From Dehalococcoidia bacterium (GTDB lineage: Bacteria; Chloroflexota; Dehalococcoidia; Dehalococcoidales; UBA3254), in the NCBI GenBank assembly GCA_025361145.1, contig JANYAV010000021.1:1-41450 (forward strand): DNA of 41,450 nucleotides, read 5' to 3'. The notes beneath the pieces were generated by a model. The model had not been told where the DNA came from and ran no database searches. It saw nothing but the letters and a program-made list of their open reading frames with translations. Position numbers and translations under genes: made by a program. The stretch's first letter is position 1; each line of letters starts with the position of its first letter. Positions 17,352 through 26,890 of the stretch are shown here, one piece after another.

Positions 17352-17885
17352 TTACATTGCGCTATTCTTAACAGGATATATTTCCTTGCTCTTTTTTCCC
17401 GTAAGATCAAACAGATGATCCATTATTTTTTCTAATAATATTTTCAATTCCCGTGATTCTTCTTGAGTTAAAGTACTAGTGGCTTCCTCAAAAATATCAT
17501 GCCGTATAGGAACAATCTTTTCTAATGCTTGGAGACCCATCTCGGTTAGTGTGACCCGTCTTAGTCGGCGGTCTACTGTGGTTCTTGAACTTCTGGTAAG
17601 TCCAATTTTATCGAGAGTGTTTAAAGTCATAGAAATGGCGTTATCGGATCTAAAGACTTTATTTCTTAATTCCGTGGGGGTTATTGTACCGCCGTTGGCC
17701 AGAATAAAACTAAGAACCATAACCTGGTTCCTTTTTAACTGCAACTTTCGGAAACCTAAATCCAGGTACCTATCCATCAAACCGGCGGCCCTGAGTAATT
17801 CAAAAGAGGTATCAATACGGATATTATTACGCTGGTCTTCAAGGGCCTCGGCCAAAGCGTCCAAATTCTCAAGGCGCTTTCTCAT
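17352..17885 (-). CDS. MarR-family transcriptional regulator
   Basis: The 177-residue protein has the MarR winged-helix layout: an N-terminal dimerisation helix, a recognition region (TPTELRNKVFRSDNAISMTL near residues 91-110), and the wing SSRTTVDRRLRRVTLTEMG that ends with the conserved D-R-R-x-x-x-x-x-L-T pattern. Such proteins usually repress nearby catabolic or efflux genes until an aromatic or other phenolic ligand binds. It lies directly upstream of the crotonase operon on the same strand, with operator-like repeats in between. I infer it controls that operon and perhaps itself. The ATG has AAGGAG upstream. Confidence 0.9.
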   Translation of the reverse strand: MRKRLENLDALAEALEDQRNNIRIDTSFELLRAAGLMDRYLDLGFRKLQLKRNQVMVLSFILANGGTITPTELRNKVFRSDNAISMTLNTLDKIGLTRSSRTTVDRRLRRVTLTEMGLQALEKIVPIRHDIFEEATSTLTQEESRELKILLEKIMDHLFDLTGKKSKEIYPVKNSAM

Positions 17886-18151
17886 ATTTTTCTCCTTTTG
17901 GTATCTGTGAAGCGACTCTATTTATAATTTGTTATTCGCTTATATAATTATGACAAACTAAAAAAGGCACGTTAAAAATATAAACTCAACCATTAAAATA
18001 ATGTTTAACTTAGTCCGAATTAATGCAGAAAAATGGATCAACAAAATAGTCTGAGAGGCAATTCATCCTTTTGATGAAATATACTGAAAATTATAATATA
18101 TGTCTACCCTAGCATAAGTCAAATCACCTTACCTGAAAACACTAGGACAAT
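17886..18151. other. Intergenic region upstream of the MarR-type gene
   Basis: This A+T-rich stretch lies between the ftsA terminator and the marR-type start. A TTGTCA box near 17950 and a short TTTGT...ACAAA repeat are present, but no -10 element at good spacing could be chosen, so the marR promoter is only presumed to be here. No gene is seen. Confidence 0.4.
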
Positions 18152-18183
18152 AAAAAAAGGCAGGAGTATTCGAGCTCCTGCCT
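18152..18183 (-). terminator. Rho-independent terminator of ftsA
   Basis: The stem AGGCAGGAG/CTCCTGCCT (18158-18166 with 18175-18183) with an 8-base loop is followed on the minus strand by seven T residues (18158-18152). It lies 36 bases past the ftsA stop and is a textbook intrinsic terminator. Confidence 0.9.
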
Positions 18184-18218
18184 CTCTAATTTATCTTACT
18201 AATGACAGTCCTGATATC

Positions 18219-19418
18219 CTATCTAAAAATAGCCAACACCTGATCGAGAAAACCCATAAACCCCTTGCGCTTAGTAAACCAATTGGAGGTGCCTTTGTTT
18301 TTCATACTGTAAAGGATCAACCCCACGCTGGTCGCGTAAGCCGGATCACTGAGTGCATCTATGGATACGCCACTAAGTGTGATGGGAGTGCCGATTCTAA
18401 CCGGCAACCTGGTCAGCTTTTCAGCTACCTGAGCTATACCTGGAATGTTGGCGCAGCCTCCAGTCAATACGATACCAGCCGGAATAAGACCACCTGCTCT
18501 CTCGCCTGGAATATCCAGGATGATCAAACGGATGATTTCTTCAACTCTGGCCTGCATTATTTCGCAAAGCGCACTGAAGTTTACGTTTTTGCCGTTTTCT
18601 CCTACCGTTCGGTCCTGGTCCGCGTTCTCACCGGTAGGAACGAGTGTACCGTATCTCTTCTTCATTTCCTCAGCCAGATCGAAATTCAAACCTAGGCCAA
18701 CCACCAGATCATTGGTGATTTGTTGTCCGGCTGCTGGTATCACAGACGAGTGGTAAATACTGCCATCTTTGACAATAGCAATGTCGGTAGTCCCGCCGCC
18801 GATATCGGCGATCAGAACACCGGCCAACTTCTCTTCTTCAGCCAGTACAGCTTCAGCTGAAGCCAGCGGTTCCAGAATAAGGTCTTCGATGCTAACGTTC
18901 AGTCCTTTGATAATACCGGTCAGATTTTGTACAGAAGCGGTGGATGCAGTAATGATATGGACTTCAATTTCCAGTTCAGAGCCATTCATGCCAACCGGAT
19001 TCTTCACTTCCTGGCCGTCCAATCTATAAGAACGGGGAATGACATGCAAGATCTTCTGTTCTTCATTTATCTTAATGTTTAAAGCAACATTCAGTGCCCG
19101 CTTCATGTCCTCATCCCGCACCACCCCTGCTCCGGTAATAGCCACGGTACCTTTGCTGTTTGTAGAGCCCATATGCCGACCTGTTACACCGATATAAGCA
19201 GAATCCAGCTTATAACCGGCCATAACCTCAGCCTTACGGATGGACTCCTTTATGGACTCTTTAGCTTTAGTCGCATCCGCCACCAAAGCTTTCTCTATAC
19301 CGTGAGACGGGGCGATACCTACACCGAGGACTCTCAACCCTGAGGTACTGTCCAGAACACCCATAATCGTACAAACCTTAGTCGTCCCAATGTCAATGGC
19401 TGCTATTTTTTTCTTCAT
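18219..19418 (-). CDS. ftsA: Cell division protein FtsA (actin-like ATPase)
   Basis: The 399-residue protein has the actin-fold phosphate loops of FtsA: AAIDIGTTKVCTIMG at 6-20 (phosphate 1), VLIADIGGGTTDIAIV near 201-216 (phosphate 2) and the adenosine motif GIVLTGGCANIPGI near 320-333. The C-terminal GFMGFLDQVLAIFR looks like the amphipathic helix that holds FtsA on the membrane. FtsA recruits FtsZ to the inner membrane and starts divisome assembly. The ATG has GGAAG upstream. It follows a 70-aa gene by 22 bases. ftsZ and the mur/fts genes that often accompany ftsA are absent here. A related pilus-type ATPase (PilM) is a less likely reading, given the SHS2-like insert at about 85-160 and the membrane helix. 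Confidence 0.88.
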   Translation of the reverse strand: MKKKIAAIDIGTTKVCTIMGVLDSTSGLRVLGVGIAPSHGIEKALVADATKAKESIKESIRKAEVMAGYKLDSAYIGVTGRHMGSTNSKGTVAITGAGVVRDEDMKRALNVALNIKINEEQKILHVIPRSYRLDGQEVKNPVGMNGSELEIEVHIITASTASVQNLTGIIKGLNVSIEDLILEPLASAEAVLAEEEKLAGVLIADIGGGTTDIAIVKDGSIYHSSVIPAAGQQITNDLVVGLGLNFDLAEEMKKRYGTLVPTGENADQDRTVGENGKNVNFSALCEIMQARVEEIIRLIILDIPGERAGGLIPAGIVLTGGCANIPGIAQVAEKLTRLPVRIGTPITLSGVSIDALSDPAYATSVGLILYSMKNKGTSNWFTKRKGFMGFLDQVLAIFR

Positions 19419-19440
19419 TTCTCTTCCTGCTTCCTAAATT

Positions 19441-19653
19441 TTAGGTCCCGGAACGATAATGGACATTCCACTTAGCACAAAGGTCTTCAAACCACTGCTG
19501 AGCTTCCGGGGAATGCTGCTTCTTTAATTCAGCCAGAAAACCATGAAGTAATTCTCCGCCGCTCATACCTGGTGTTGGTTCACCTGGTCCCGGAATGTTA
19601 ATGTATACGGTCTCTGTCATCTGTTTTTTGAAATCAATAGCGGTTCCCATCAT
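19441..19653 (-). CDS. Small 70-residue protein upstream of ftsA
   Basis: I do not recognise this protein. It is hydrophilic, with a Pro/Gly-rich centre (NIPGPGEPTPGMSGGELL) and a helical C-terminal half rich in Trp and charged residues. No membrane segment is visible. AAGGAG lies 2 bases before the first ATG and 5 before the second, so translation may begin at the second codon (19650). It shares a promoter (19759-19787) and a transcript with ftsA, 22 bases downstream. The coding call rests on the ribosome site, promoter and operon position. Confidence 0.65.
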   Translation of the reverse strand: MMGTAIDFKKQMTETVYINIPGPGEPTPGMSGGELLHGFLAELKKQHSPEAQQWFEDLCAKWNVHYRSGT

Positions 19654-19681
19654 TACTCCTTAAAATATTATATTTTCCAGT

Positions 19682-19787
19682 CGGAAGGTCTTTAACTTCC
19701 TTCCGTTCTAGCTTCCTAAGTTAACTCTTTTTGTTTACAGTACAGTCTCTGATAACGTATGATATCACTTGATATCATACATGTCAA
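19682..19787 (-). promoter_or_regulatory. Sigma-70-type promoter with embedded palindromic operator for the small gene-ftsA unit
   Basis: Minus-strand TTGACA (19782-19787) and TATCAT (19759-19764) are separated by exactly 17 bases. A perfect inverted repeat, GTATGATATCA/TGATATCATAC (19757-19767 with 19770-19780, two bases apart), fills the spacer and -10 box, so a bound dimeric repressor would block RNA polymerase. The leader of about 100 bases also forms CGGAAGG/CCTTCCG (19682-19688 with 19699-19705). The region is divergent with sbcC, so the operator could affect both directions. Confidence 0.8.
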
Positions 19788-19906
19788 TAGGCATTTTAAT
19801 TTTGCGCAATATTACGAAAACCACGCGGGGGTACCTGTAATTTCCATCAGTAGTTTTTAAATGCTAAAATAATCAATATAAATTACTCACGTTTAAGGCG
19901 TATAAG

Positions 19907-22477
19907 ATGATCCCACTCAAGTTAACCTTACGCAATTTTATGTGCTACCGCGACAATGTGCCGCTGATCAACTTTGAGAGCATCCACACCGCCTGTATAA
20001 GCGGGTCTAACGGCCACGGCAAGTCGGCTTTAATAGACGCTATGACCTGGGCACTCTGGGGACAGACTCGGGCTACCGGTGACGACGACCTGATCCACAC
20101 TGGACAACTGGAAGCCGAGGTTGATTTTGAATTTGGAATTGGCGATCAGCGTTATCAGATCGTCCGCAAACACGCTAAACCTAAAAGTCAGAAATTTTCT
20201 GGGCAGACCATCCTGGAATTCCATATGGTCACCCCGGAAGGTCTTAAAGTTCTGACTGGAGATACCGTCATCCAGACTCAGCAAAAAATCATTCAGGTCC
20301 TGCATATGGACTACGATACCTTCATTAACAGCGCATTTATCCGGCAAGGTCACGCCAATGAATTCACCCGCAAGCGACCCGCTGAGCGTAAACAAGTCTT
20401 AGGCAATATTTTACAGTTGTCGGTTTATGACGCTCTGGAAGAAAGTGCCAAAGCCCTCTCCAGGGAGCAGCAGCACAACATAGAGCAAATTGAAGTGGTT
20501 CTTGGCGGGATACAGGAAGAACTGGCCAATAGGCCGGAATACGAGGCTGAATATTCCAAATATAGCCTGGAATTACAGCAGCAGGAATCCATAACTGCCG
20601 ATTTTGTAGCTCGTCTGGTCTTGCTGCGGGAAGACAAGGGGCTTCTGGAGAATAAAAAAGCCCTATTAACCGAGATCACGGGACACCTTCAGGACACACA
20701 AGCGAATTATCAGAAGTGGCAGGAGCAAGCCCAGCAATGCCGTATCCGTATTCAGTCTTACGCTGAGATATTGGCTCAGAGAGAGAGTATAGAACGGGAA
20801 TCCAGCAAATTAATTGAAACCAGACAGGCGATGGAGGTTGCCGATGGTAAATTAAAACAATTTAATACCCTCAACGAAGCAAAACACAACTTGGATATGG
20901 CCATAGTTAAAGCCGGAGCGGAGTTAAACAGCGTCCATGCCATTGCCCAAAACAACCTTAAAGAGATTATGAAAACTGCTGAAAAACTGCCCTCGCTCCA
21001 GCTCGAACTCCAGCAATTAGCAGAATATGTTAAAAAAGTCGATGAGGCCGAAAAACAGACCCTGTTAAAACGGCAAAAGAGCCAGGAAATAAAATCGCGT
21101 TTGCAGTGGTTAACTATTGAGCAAGCCCGCCTGAAAACTGAACTCCAGGAGATTGAAGAGAAACTAAAAATGTTGGCTCACCGCGAAGGAGCTACCTGTC
21201 CCCTTTGTGAGACGGGGTTGGGACATGCGGGACAGGCGCGCCTCGAAGGAAAATATCAAGCTCAGAAAACTGCTATTTCAGAAGATCTACAAAAGAACCT
21301 GATAGAAATTAAAGTGCTCAATACAGAAGCACTCGCTCTGGACAGCGAAATACAGCAAACGGATGATAAAATAAAACGGGCTCGTCTGGCCAGCCAGACT
21401 AAACAGGGACGTCTGGAGAAAGCCGCCGCGGACGCCGTCGATGCCGACCAAAAATGCCAGGCTGAAAGAAAAGCTTTGGCAGAAATCGAACGCCGCCTGA
21501 AGTCCCTGGAATTCGCGCCAGTCGAACAAGCTTCACTGGTCACTATCCAGAAAGAAATGATTGACCTGGCTTATGACCCTCAATTGCATGAACAGCTTAA
21601 ATCGCTCGCTGGTGAGCTAAAACAATATGATAACCTGATGCGCAAATTGCAGGAAGCCGATCGTTTGATTGTTGAGGGAAAAACCAGCGAAGAACAAGCC
21701 TGCCGCACCCTGGAAGAACTGCGCCTTAAGATCGAAACTGACAATCAGCGCAAGCAGGGATTGACGCTTGAATTGGAAGGCCTGGCAAGAATAACTGTCG
21801 AGTTGCAGCAAGCGGAAAGCGACTATCAGTCCCGCTTGTCTGAGCAAAGACACCTCCGTGAGCTGATGGGTGGTGCTAAGGCCCGTTTAGAGAGGTTAGC
21901 CGACCTCGAAAAACGTCTCAAAGACCGAAAAGCCCAATTGGACCAGGCTGTCAAACAGGACCAGGTTTATAAAGATTTGGCGCAGGCCTTTGGCAAGAAA
22001 GGCCTTCAGGCTATGTTGATTGAAATGGCCATTCCTGAGATTGAATCGGAGGCCAACCGGCTTTTAATGCGCATGACGGACAACCGCATGACTATCAAAA
22101 TGGAACCTCAGAAGCTTACCAAAAAAGGCGAAATCCAGGAGACGCTGGATATCAATATTTCCGACGAACTGGGAACACGTAACTATGAAATGTTTAGCGG
22201 CGGAGAAGCCTTTAGAATCGATTTTGCTATCCGCATCGCTCTTTCCCGCTTACTGGCCCGCCGCGCCGGCGCTCCCCTGCCTACTCTGATTATCGACGAA
22301 GGTTTCGGTACTCAGGACACTAATGGTATTGAGAAAATCAAAGAGGCCATCACTTCTATTCGGGACGATTTTGAAAAGATCCTGGTCATCACCCATATCA
22401 GCGATTTTAAAGACGCCTTCCCACAGCAAATCGAGGTCGTGAAAACCGCGGACGGTTCTATGGTTTATCTGAATTAG
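19907..22477 (+). CDS. sbcC: SbcC/Rad50-family exonuclease ATPase subunit
   Basis: The 856-residue protein has the SbcC/Rad50 plan. The N-terminal half-domain has Walker A SGSNGHGKSAL near 33-43. A very long coiled coil is broken by the zinc hook CPLC around residue 430. The C-terminal half has the ABC signature FSGGEAF near 763 and Walker B LPTLIIDEG near 791. It would dimerise through the hook and drive the SbcD/Mre11 nuclease on hairpins and broken ends. No sbcD is adjacent, which is unusual because the two are commonly paired. Its last 20 bases overlap the convergent MFS gene. The ATG lies 11 bases after an AAGG-like site. Confidence 0.93.
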   Translation: MIPLKLTLRNFMCYRDNVPLINFESIHTACISGSNGHGKSALIDAMTWALWGQTRATGDDDLIHTGQLEAEVDFEFGIGDQRYQIVRKHAKPKSQKFSGQTILEFHMVTPEGLKVLTGDTVIQTQQKIIQVLHMDYDTFINSAFIRQGHANEFTRKRPAERKQVLGNILQLSVYDALEESAKALSREQQHNIEQIEVVLGGIQEELANRPEYEAEYSKYSLELQQQESITADFVARLVLLREDKGLLENKKALLTEITGHLQDTQANYQKWQEQAQQCRIRIQSYAEILAQRESIERESSKLIETRQAMEVADGKLKQFNTLNEAKHNLDMAIVKAGAELNSVHAIAQNNLKEIMKTAEKLPSLQLELQQLAEYVKKVDEAEKQTLLKRQKSQEIKSRLQWLTIEQARLKTELQEIEEKLKMLAHREGATCPLCETGLGHAGQARLEGKYQAQKTAISEDLQKNLIEIKVLNTEALALDSEIQQTDDKIKRARLASQTKQGRLEKAAADAVDADQKCQAERKALAEIERRLKSLEFAPVEQASLVTIQKEMIDLAYDPQLHEQLKSLAGELKQYDNLMRKLQEADRLIVEGKTSEEQACRTLEELRLKIETDNQRKQGLTLELEGLARITVELQQAESDYQSRLSEQRHLRELMGGAKARLERLADLEKRLKDRKAQLDQAVKQDQVYKDLAQAFGKKGLQAMLIEMAIPEIESEANRLLMRMTDNRMTIKMEPQKLTKKGEIQETLDINISDELGTRNYEMFSGGEAFRIDFAIRIALSRLLARRAGAPLPTLIIDEGFGTQDTNGIEKIKEAITSIRDDFEKILVITHISDFKDAFPQQIEVVKTADGSMVYLN

Positions 22478-23723
22478 GTTTATCCGGCTGGTGTACAAAG
22501 AAACTAAAACTTAAAGCAATAATTGCCGCAAGGGCACAGATTAAAAACGCCCACCGGTAGCTTCCACCAGTATCGAAGAGAAAACCCGCCATGACTGGTC
22601 CGACCGCCCCTCCGATGTTGTAACTGAAACTGAAAAGGGCGGTAATCACCCCCATTGAAATCAGCCCGAACAATTCCACCGCGATTAATGATTGCAGACA
22701 GGACAAACCGCCGTAGCCGAACCCCATGATCCCTGCAAAGAGATATAGTTTCCACAGGCTGTCAGCGAATTGCAACCAGATCAGTGCCCCAGTCAGAATA
22801 ATCAGTGAGATAATGGTTGTAATCCTGACCTTGAGCTTGTCCACCATTGCGCCCATGATAATGCGAGCGGCCAGGCTCACTCCTCCTATAATAGACAGGA
22901 TTCCGGCTGCGTTGACAGCGCTTATTTTCAGATCCTGAGCGTAAGGTACAATGTGCACCACCACCGCTGTCTGAAAAAGGCCGAAACATAGATAAATCAG
23001 GCAGACCATCCAGAACTGGCGTGTCTTCATGGATTGCGCCATGGACAAACCTCTTAAAAGATGCGGTTTAGTGGTGATGGACGCGCCTAGAGGAGTCAAC
23101 CCCATAGTGTGCGGATCAGAACGGAAAAACCATAATACCACCAGATCTATCACCAGTACTAACACCCCGATGATGATATAGGTCATTCTCCAGTCCACTG
23201 CATTTATAAGATGCGCTACCAGCGGAGGCAGAACCAGTGTGCCGAAGCTGATACCGCCGCTGACAATGCCAGTCATCATGCCCCTGCGTTTCACAAACCA
23301 GCGGGAAATTGCCGCTACCAGTGGCGCCCAGTATCCGGACAACCCCGCCGCCACTATGACACCGTAAACCAGATAAAACTGCCACAGATCCTGGATAACG
23401 GACATCATTACGTATCCCAGAGCTAAAATCACCGTGCAAAAGACCAGCACTATCCTGGGCCCTAAGCGGTCGCTCAAACGTCCAGCGACTATCCCCAAAA
23501 TGCCGGAAACTAGGATGGAGATAGAAAATGCCCCTGAGGTCATGGCCCGGGTCCAACCGAAGTCCTGAGAAAGCGGATTAAAAAAGACCCCGTAGATATA
23601 GAAGATGCCCCATCCCATCATCAACATCAGGAAAGCCGCCAGAGCTATCACGTATCCATAAAATAAACTCCGGCTTCCGGTGTTTTTCCCATTGGGTAGA
23701 TCATCTTCTTTCAAATTATTCAT
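22458..23723 (-). CDS. MFS transporter (OFA/monocarboxylate-type)
   Basis: The 421-residue membrane protein has about 12 hydrophobic segments in two halves. GRLSDRLGPR near 81-90 is the MFS loop 2-3 motif, and GSRSLFYGYVIALAAF starts the first helix. The repeated glycine-rich helices and WAPLVAAISRWFVKRRG resemble oxalate:formate-antiporter-like and monocarboxylate carriers, so uptake or exchange of a small organic acid is a reasonable guess. It follows uvrA by 44 bases on the same strand and could be cotranscribed, though the functions are unrelated. The ATG lacks a clear Shine-Dalgarno site. The 3' end overlaps sbcC tail-to-tail. Confidence 0.85.
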   Translation of the reverse strand: MNNLKEDDLPNGKNTGSRSLFYGYVIALAAFLMLMMGWGIFYIYGVFFNPLSQDFGWTRAMTSGAFSISILVSGILGIVAGRLSDRLGPRIVLVFCTVILALGYVMMSVIQDLWQFYLVYGVIVAAGLSGYWAPLVAAISRWFVKRRGMMTGIVSGGISFGTLVLPPLVAHLINAVDWRMTYIIIGVLVLVIDLVVLWFFRSDPHTMGLTPLGASITTKPHLLRGLSMAQSMKTRQFWMVCLIYLCFGLFQTAVVVHIVPYAQDLKISAVNAAGILSIIGGVSLAARIIMGAMVDKLKVRITTIISLIILTGALIWLQFADSLWKLYLFAGIMGFGYGGLSCLQSLIAVELFGLISMGVITALFSFSYNIGGAVGPVMAGFLFDTGGSYRWAFLICALAAIIALSFSFFVHQPDKPNSDKP

Positions 23724-23767
23724 GCGGTTTATTGTTTATTTATTAGGATTTTGTAATTTGAATTTGT

Positions 23768-26638
23768 TTAATATTTAATATTAGGATTTAGGATTTTTAT
23801 TCTCTCAGCTCTTAGATCGAAACTCGCAGCTAAATATTGTCCTGTCGGCGATCCTTTCTTACCCGCCACTTCCTCCGGCGTCCCCGTTGCGATAACATAT
23901 CCCCCGCTGTCTCCCGCCCCCGGCCCCAGATCTATAATATGATCTGCGTTCTTCATCACGTCGATGTTGTGTTCTATCACTACCACGCTGTTGCCCGCGT
24001 CCGCCAGCCGCTGTAATACAGTCAGTAAGGCTGCCACGTCGCCGAAAGCCAGTCCAGTGGTCGGTTCATCCAGAATATACAGCGTCCTACCCGTCGACCT
24101 CCGTGACAGCTCTGTAGCCAGCTTGATGCGCTGCGCCTCTCCGCCGGAAAGAGTCGTGGCACTCTGCCCGAGGTGTAAATATCCCAGCCCCACATCCCTT
24201 AGGGTTTCCAGTTTGCGTCTTATCCCCGGGAAATATTCAAAAAATTCCAGCGCCTGCTCAACTGTCATATCCAGTACTTCCGCGATGTTCTTGCCCTTGA
24301 ATTTGATCTCCAGGGCTTCGCGATTATACCGCTTGCCTTTGCAGACCTCGCACGGCACCGTCACATCGGGCAAAAACTGCATTTCTATCTCGATAAAGCC
24401 CTCTCCGCCGCAAGCTTCGCAACGTCCGCCTTTAACGTTGAAAGAGAAGCGTCCCGGACCATAGCCGCGCAGACGAGCTTCTGGGACTGTAGCAAAAAGC
24501 TCACGAATTGGACCAAACATACCGGTATAAGTTGCGGCGTTACTACGTGGAGTGCGCCCGATTGGCGATTGGTCAATATCGATCACTTTATCTATCTGTT
24601 CAATGCCTGTAATCTCGTCGCACAAGCCCGGACGGTCTTTAGATCGGTAAAATATCTGAGCTAACTTTTTATGTAAAATATCTGAGATCAGCGTGCTCTT
24701 TCCGCTGCCTGAAACTCCGGTCACGCATACAAATTTGCCCAACGGTATCTCTACATCTATGTTCTTTAAATTATTTTGCCGAGCTCCCTTGATCGTTATG
24801 TGTTTGCCATTACCCGTACGACGTTTGGCTGGTAAAGGAATCCACTTCCTGCCGCTCAGGTATTGACCGGTTATCGATTTTTCCGTATCCATTATGTCTA
24901 TTATCGTTCCGGTGGCAACCACCCAACCGCCATGTTCTCCCGCCCCCGGGCCCATATCTATCACATGGTCGGCCGCGCGCATCATGGCCTCATCGTGCTC
25001 TACCACCAGTATCGTGTTCCCCAGATCGCGCAGCCTCTTGAGTGTAGCGATCAGGCGTGAATCGTCGGCTGGATGCAGCCCGATGGTAGGCTCATCGCAG
25101 ATATACAGCACTCCCATCAGCCCGCTGCCGATTTGTGTCGCCAGGCGGATGCGCTGACCTTCGCCTCCGGAGAGCGTCGCGGCGGCACGATCTAAGGAAA
25201 GGTAGTCCAGGCCAACGTCATTTAAGAAGCCCATTCTGCTCTGCAATTCTTTGACTATCTGATGGGCAATCAGCTGCTCTCGCTCGGAGAGAATCGGTTT
25301 ATCACCCTTATTGAGCTGTTCTATCCATTTGATGCCCTGCCTCACCGGCACCCCGGTGACCTGGATAATATTGCGGTCGCCAACTGTCACTGCCAGTGCT
25401 TCTGGTCGCAATCTTTTGCCCTCGCAGACCACACAGGACCTGGCGATCATATAGCGCTCTATATCGGCTTTGGAACTTTCTGACTCGGTGTCACGGTGCA
25501 ACCTTTCCATGCGGGGTACTACCCCCTCAAAACCTTCCCGGTGTTCCCGCACCTTGCCGAAGCGGTGGTAGTGATTAACTTTGCCACCCTCACCGTATAA
25601 TAAAACTTTAAGCTGGTCTTCCGTCAAGTCTTTTATGGGCATGTTCATGCTGAAACCGTACTGACCGGCCAGATTTTCCAGCGAATATAAATACCAGTTC
25701 TGAAATTGCCACGGCCGTATAGCACCCTGGTTAAGGGACAAATCTCTATCAGGGATAACTAAGTCTGGATCTATTTCTAGTTTGATTCCCAGCCCGGTAC
25801 ACTCAGGACAGGCGCCGTGAGGATTATTAAAGCTGAAGGTGCGTGGCGCTATTTCCCCCAGACTGATGCCGCAGTTCACGCAGGCAAAATGCTCGGAAAA
25901 CAGCATCTCTTCCCCGTCAATAATGGATACTAGCACGACACCAGACCCCAGTTTTAAAGCTGTCTCCACCGAATCGGCGATCCTGCCGCTGCTTCCGTCT
26001 TCCCCGGTCACCACCCTGTCCACCACAACTTCAATCGTATGTTTTAAGGTCTTTTTAAGCTGGAAGTCGTCACTCAGGTCGTGTATTTTCTTATCTACCC
26101 GCACCCGGGAATAGCCGCCTTTGCGCAAATCGTTAAAAATAGCCGTATATTCGCCCTTGCGGTCTTTAACCAGCGGGGCCAGTATCATGATTTTGGAACC
26201 GGCAGGGATCTTCTGAATAGCGTCCACTATCTGCTGCACTGTTTGCACAGTGATTTCCCGTCCGCACTGCGGGCAGTGGGGATGCCCCACCCGGGCAAAA
26301 AGCAAACGCAGGTAGTCGTAGATTTCGGTAATGGTGCCCACGGTTGAACGGGGGTTTCTGCTAGTTCCCTTCTGGTCAATGGCAATCGCCGGGCTCAAGC
26401 CCTCAATGTAATCCACTTCCGGCTTTTCCATTTTGCCTAAAAACTGGCGGGCGTAAGCGGAAAGCGACTCTACATAGCGCCTTTGCCCCTCGGCATAGAT
26501 CGTATCGAAAGCCAGTGAACTCTTACCCGATCCTGAGGCCCCCGTAATTACCACCAGTTTATCGCGCGGAATTGTGACATCGATGTTTTTGAGGTTGTGC
26601 TCTCGGGCTCCCCGGACAATTATTGAATCTAGCGGCAT
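23768..26638 (-). CDS. uvrA: UvrABC excinuclease subunit A
   Basis: The 956-residue protein is full-length UvrA: two ABC ATPase modules with Walker [13 protein letters not shown] (near 32) and [11 protein letters not shown] (near 645), signature motifs [13 protein letters not shown] and [13 protein letters not shown], and the UvrB-binding/insertion domain. Zinc fingers are seen as CVNC...CPEC and CEAC...CEVC. It recognises bulky DNA damage and loads UvrB. The ATG has GGAAGGGGAG upstream. uvrB and uvrC are not in the window. A TTCTAA/TTAGAA repeat lies 30-43 bases before the start. Confidence 0.98.
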   Translation of the reverse strand: MPLDSIIVRGAREHNLKNIDVTIPRDKLVVITGASGSGKSSLAFDTIYAEGQRRYVESLSAYARQFLGKMEKPEVDYIEGLSPAIAIDQKGTSRNPRSTVGTITEIYDYLRLLFARVGHPHCPQCGREITVQTVQQIVDAIQKIPAGSKIMILAPLVKDRKGEYTAIFNDLRKGGYSRVRVDKKIHDLSDDFQLKKTLKHTIEVVVDRVVTGEDGSSGRIADSVETALKLGSGVVLVSIIDGEEMLFSEHFACVNCGISLGEIAPRTFSFNNPHGACPECTGLGIKLEIDPDLVIPDRDLSLNQGAIRPWQFQNWYLYSLENLAGQYGFSMNMPIKDLTEDQLKVLLYGEGGKVNHYHRFGKVREHREGFEGVVPRMERLHRDTESESSKADIERYMIARSCVVCEGKRLRPEALAVTVGDRNIIQVTGVPVRQGIKWIEQLNKGDKPILSEREQLIAHQIVKELQSRMGFLNDVGLDYLSLDRAAATLSGGEGQRIRLATQIGSGLMGVLYICDEPTIGLHPADDSRLIATLKRLRDLGNTILVVEHDEAMMRAADHVIDMGPGAGEHGGWVVATGTIIDIMDTEKSITGQYLSGRKWIPLPAKRRTGNGKHITIKGARQNNLKNIDVEIPLGKFVCVTGVSGSGKSTLISDILHKKLAQIFYRSKDRPGLCDEITGIEQIDKVIDIDQSPIGRTPRSNAATYTGMFGPIRELFATVPEARLRGYGPGRFSFNVKGGRCEACGGEGFIEIEMQFLPDVTVPCEVCKGKRYNREALEIKFKGKNIAEVLDMTVEQALEFFEYFPGIRRKLETLRDVGLGYLHLGQSATTLSGGEAQRIKLATELSRRSTGRTLYILDEPTTGLAFGDVAALLTVLQRLADAGNSVVVIEHNIDVMKNADHIIDLGPGAGDSGGYVIATGTPEEVAGKKGSPTGQYLAASFDLRAERIKILNPNIKY

Positions 26639-26667
26639 GAAATTTCTCCCCTTCCTGACCTCTCCAT

Positions 26668-26681
26668 TCTAACATTAGAAC
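26668..26681. promoter_or_regulatory. Inverted repeat in the uvrA leader
   Basis: TTCTAA-CA-TTAGAA is a perfect 6-bp inverted repeat, directly followed by the palindrome ACACGTGT (26681-26688). uvrA is a classical SOS gene, so this may be a damage-response operator, but it does not match the usual LexA boxes I know. The rest of the 252-base divergent gap shows no gene. Confidence 0.35.
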
Positions 26682-26890
26682 ACGTGTACCGCCAAATGTA
26701 GTCAGATAAATTTAATCAATAATTAATAGTTATTTATCAGTCACATAAAACCCAAAAAATTCAATTAACAACCAAAACCTAGCTTATAGACTTACCCTTC
26801 TGATAAGATTGAACTCAAGGTTAACACTAATATGAATATACCAATAATTATTTTTAAATCACATAAAGATTTAGGTAGAGAAGAAAAGAA

